Shown: positions 59,112 to 64,000 of the stretch, piece after piece
Layout: every line of letters starts with the position of its first letter
Numbering within the stretch: the first letter of the stretch is position 1
Source of the DNA: Magicicada septendecula
Taxonomy: Eukaryota; Arthropoda; Insecta; Hemiptera; Cicadidae
NCBI GenBank assembly: GCA_034769895.1
Contig: CM068372.1
Coordinates: forward strand, 432,653,958 to 432,717,957
Reading direction: 5' to 3'
DNA length: 64,000 bases
Made by a program: the position numbers and the translations under genes
Notes under the pieces: model-generated
Database searches by the model: none
What the model saw: only the letters and a program-made list of their open reading frames with translations
Told to the model about the DNA's origin: nothing

Positions 59112-60550
59112 TGTGTAGAAAAATAAAAACAATAGAATAATAAAAATATATTGTGTCTGTGTAAGTGATAGTGATATCATAGTTTTGTATTTTATGTTAC
59201 TAGGTATTTATTCATAATATTCTTCAATACAATAAAACAACGATAATAATAAACTTAATAAAAGTAATAATATATTCTGTAGTAACAATGTAATACTTCT
59301 TAATGAAATCTTATAGTATACAGTAATTAGAGTTTCTGTTTAAATGATAGTTTTTATTATTGTATTTGCACTTAGCTTGCTCTACGTTTTCTTCATATTA
59401 TTCTTTAGTAAAATGAAAAGAATGACATAATGTGCCAGTACTAGATTCTAGTTTGCAGCATCTAGTTGCAACATTTGTCTAAACAATTTGGAACCCTTTA
59501 AGATGTGTAAAAATTGCTGGAAACACGCTGGAAAAATGAACTGATACAGCCATCTGTCAAACTCCTTGCTGACACTTCATAGTAGGCAGAGTATTTCAGG
59601 AGAGATAGTACAATTATAGAGGAGAAAATTAAATTACAGCATGCGTCAAGGGTGGTTAGACAATTTGCGCCGTGTCTAGACACTTCACAAATTTCCCAAT
59701 TGCCCCATGTGCCTGCGACGTGTATGTGTAATATACTTTGAAAGTTCAACAAATTTGTTCACAAAATTCTGGTTAACAAAATTTTGAAATTACTGCACTA
59801 CCACAACAACTTAACCTGGAACACACTCACTCACACTTATACACGCTCTCTCACACTCACACTGGGTAATAGTAGTTTAACGTGTATCAGTGAGGTTAAT
59901 TACAAGATACAAATGTTTTCATAACGTACTAATTATGGATAAATCCTACATCTATGCTAGTAGGACAGTCTTTAGAGTGTCTATTTGACGGTGAGATCTG
60001 GCTATTAGGAATAACAAGACGTCTTCATATTTGCCTATTATCTTCGTTACTATAAGGTTAGTCTTGAAATGGTTATAGTTGGAAATCTAACTGTGCCTAT
60101 TATAACACTTCCATTTTTCATCATAGTCTTCGTATACATGACTAAAGAGGTAATTTTATGATACATCTTCTCAGAATCACTACTGACAATATTACCAGTA
60201 ATTATATAAATTTACGATTACATCAGAAAGAAGCAGAATTTAAAATAATTTCTTTAGAAGAAAAATCATTTATCGAATACCCTGTAAGCATGTGATAAAT
60301 TTCAAAAGTTACCTGTCAACATATGATTAATTTCCTCATTATTTCTAGTACAAAGAGTGATGAATACATTCTCACATTTTGCCGACAACAGGTTTACACC
60401 TGTGTGTTGCACATGTGTTATTATTCTAGTCTACAAGGTTGCTGATATTCACGTATACGCGTACTCATTGTTTACCTCTCTATATAGCTGATGAAATTGT
60501 CTATAGACAACCGATATTTAATTGATAAGCAAGTAGAAATAAGTTCTTTG
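59112..60550. other. AT-rich DNA without a recognised gene
   Basis: Nothing recognised. The minus-strand frame 59498-59752 lacks known motifs. Confidence 0.55.

Positions 60551-62331
<1,781 letters not shown>

Positions 62332-62400
<69 letters not shown>
62332..62400. repeat. (GT)n microsatellite
   Basis: About 69 bp of uninterrupted GT. Confidence 0.97.
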
Positions 62401-62402
<2 letters not shown>

Positions 62403-62529
62403 ATTCCTTTTGAACCTAACAGCCTTTCTCATTCCCACTTGTAGGCGCGGTCACTCACCCTTATTTTAAAAACATCCAATTAGTACTATGCAACTTAATT
62501 CATAATCTTATCTATCTGTCCTCTATCTT

Positions 62530-62845
62530 TTACTTTTTAATTATATTATAAAATATTTCTTCATTATCAAATTTAGTTTTAGTGTTAATTAAATTGTCCA
62601 ACCCTTTTTCAACACAGAGTGTTTTTCAATATTTCTAACTCCTTCCTAAGCTTCCTTTCAACTGTGTTATTTACTACTTTCACAATTTCGTAGTCTCCCA
62701 GAGGATTAACAAACTTATGGTTGTCTTCTATGAAATGTTTTGCATATAACGAATTCGTTGTTCTATTACCTTCTCCACGCTTGTGGTCAGACAACCTGCA
62801 TACGAATTTCCGTCCTGTCTCACCTAGGTAGACAAAGTATTTTCC
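62530..62845 (-). pseudogene. Penelope-like GIY-YIG endonuclease fragment
   Basis: On the minus strand the frame 62848-62609 reads KYFVYLGETGRKFVCRLSDH, RGEGNRTTNSLYAKHF and KFVNPLGDYEIVKVVNN, closely matching the copy at 2.2 kb. The protein end of the family (KFDNEEIFYNIIKK, stop at 62530-62532) is reached only through a frameshift after LEILK. The CxxC linker and everything upstream are lost. It represents only the C-terminal DNA-nicking domain of a retroelement and is not functional. Confidence 0.82.
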
Positions 62846-62848
62846 CAT

Positions 62849-64000
62849 GTTTAGTGTATTCTTTAGTCATTAGTGGAACTATGATTTTATTATGCTGAGT
62901 GTATAACGCAAAATCCATATACGTACTTCTTTATGGTCTAAAACAAATTGATTGGAGTTTCAATTTCCCTATAATGGGTATGAAATGGCACCAGAGCGAC
63001 GTGGGATTAATCGTTCTCATTGTATAGATACGGGATATATAGGATGCCGAGTAACACACACACACACACACACACAACTTACCAAGCATGCAATTAATCA
63101 GTGTTTACTGAACTGCGGTAGACTAGAAAAGTGTGGATCGAAGATAAACAGCGTCCGTCACAAAGTGAAATGTTTGTACAGCAACTGAACCTACCGGCAA
63201 CGCTAGTAACACTAATGTTTTACAAACACTTTTCAAGGTTTTGAAAATACGGATGCGATGATCAAAGTTAGACGTTGCTTGCTACATAAATGAATTAAAT
63301 TTCAAACTCACATTTCCTTCTACAATAGGAAACGGTTCTAATTTGTTGGGCAACATAATATATTTTGTATATATCCTGGCGATAAATAATAGTAGCAGAT
63401 GTCCTCAGATATTTGTGGCCGCCTTTACTACTAAATAAGTCTGAGGATTTATGGGTACTGAATACAAATCCACACCGTTACACTGATTGCCACCAAATTT
63501 TGCACAGGTAACACTTGACACAAGGCGAAAAACACTTTCTAACTTGTATTTTAATATTTTGCCTCGTTCGCACGATTTAGGTCTTTTTAATTATGCCTTT
63601 TCGTTGACGCGTATAAAGATGTCTACATCACCATGGAGACCAGAATTAATTGCCATAGTAACAAGTAAATAACAAATGATATTTAGCAGCATCGGAACTG
63701 TGCCTTTATCCGTTCCTGCAGTTTTTAATATTTGTAATATGGGATTGTATCGATATATTTTGTAATTTTGTACACAGATACGTCTATATATATTGTAATT
63801 GTCTTAAACGACTATAAAATTTATATTTATACGCATTTCTGATGATGCAATGAATAAGTAATCAAATATATGAAATACTTGCCTACTATATTTGCCTGTG
63901 TGTTAAATTCAATGCGTTTCTCAACCGTACTCTCAGCGTTCCCCAGCATTGATTAGTTTTTACTTCGACTTTGAAGACAAGTAAACAGTACGTGAGAGTT
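62849..64000. other. AT-rich DNA without a recognised gene
   Basis: A short (CA)n tract lies at 63055-63076. Frames at 62952-63188 and 63487-63672 show no known motif. Confidence 0.55.

Overview
The window looks like intergenic or intronic DNA from an animal, most probably an insect with a large, repeat-rich genome. It is AT-rich. The elements present (Jockey- and R1-clade LINEs, a Penelope-like element, Ty3/gypsy elements, a pogo-like and a hAT-like DNA transposon) are the usual insect set. A hemimetabolous insect is a guess from repeat load only. I found no convincing host gene, tRNA, rRNA, CRISPR array or prokaryotic operon. Almost everything interpretable is transposon-derived.

Region 1-5 kb: AT-rich DNA, a perfect 79-bp inverted repeat (1476-1664), then the 3' part of a Penelope-like element with a GIY-YIG endonuclease domain. 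Region 5-12.4 kb: a nearly complete minus-strand Jockey-like LINE (gag-like ORF1, AP-endonuclease, reverse transcriptase). A second, 5'-truncated LINE with poly(A) and a 9-bp target duplication sits in what appears to be its 5' leader. Region 12.8-13.4 kb: a six-copy tandem array of about 93-95 bp. Region 13.4-22.7 kb: AT-rich DNA with a small LINE tail bounded by a perfect 12-bp duplication.

Region 22.7-26.5 kb: two internally deleted DNA transposons. The first is pogo-like with TA duplications; its N-terminal DNA-binding segment lies almost directly beside a C-terminal PHD-like finger, with no DDE core. The second is hAT-like and keeps only the transposase N-terminus. Region 27.0-27.25 kb: a fold-back element whose arms resemble hammerhead ribozyme cores.

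Region 28.2-40.4 kb: an old R1-clade LINE on the plus strand, split first by a minus-strand LINE tail and then by a 9.2-kb minus-strand Ty3/gypsy element (30238-39480). That element has 1.6-kb LTRs, an open gag, and pol broken by two stop codons and the loss of the protease aspartate. The R1 coding frame resumes exactly across the AACTT target duplication.

Region 44.9-59.1 kb: a second LTR family. One copy (44904-52906) keeps a coiled-coil, Asn-rich gag, a protease and the 3' half of integrase, but has lost reverse transcriptase and RNase H. A diverged LTR of the same family (53481-58993) is split by about 2.9 kb of unrelated DNA that holds a histone-type stem-loop match, and it also carries a 35-bp hairpin insertion. 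The last 5 kb hold microsatellites and a second Penelope-like fragment.

The genes do not form a pathway. The organising theme is nested mobile elements, several of them non-autonomous derivatives. All calls come from reading the sequence; family names rest on motif recognition, not database searches.
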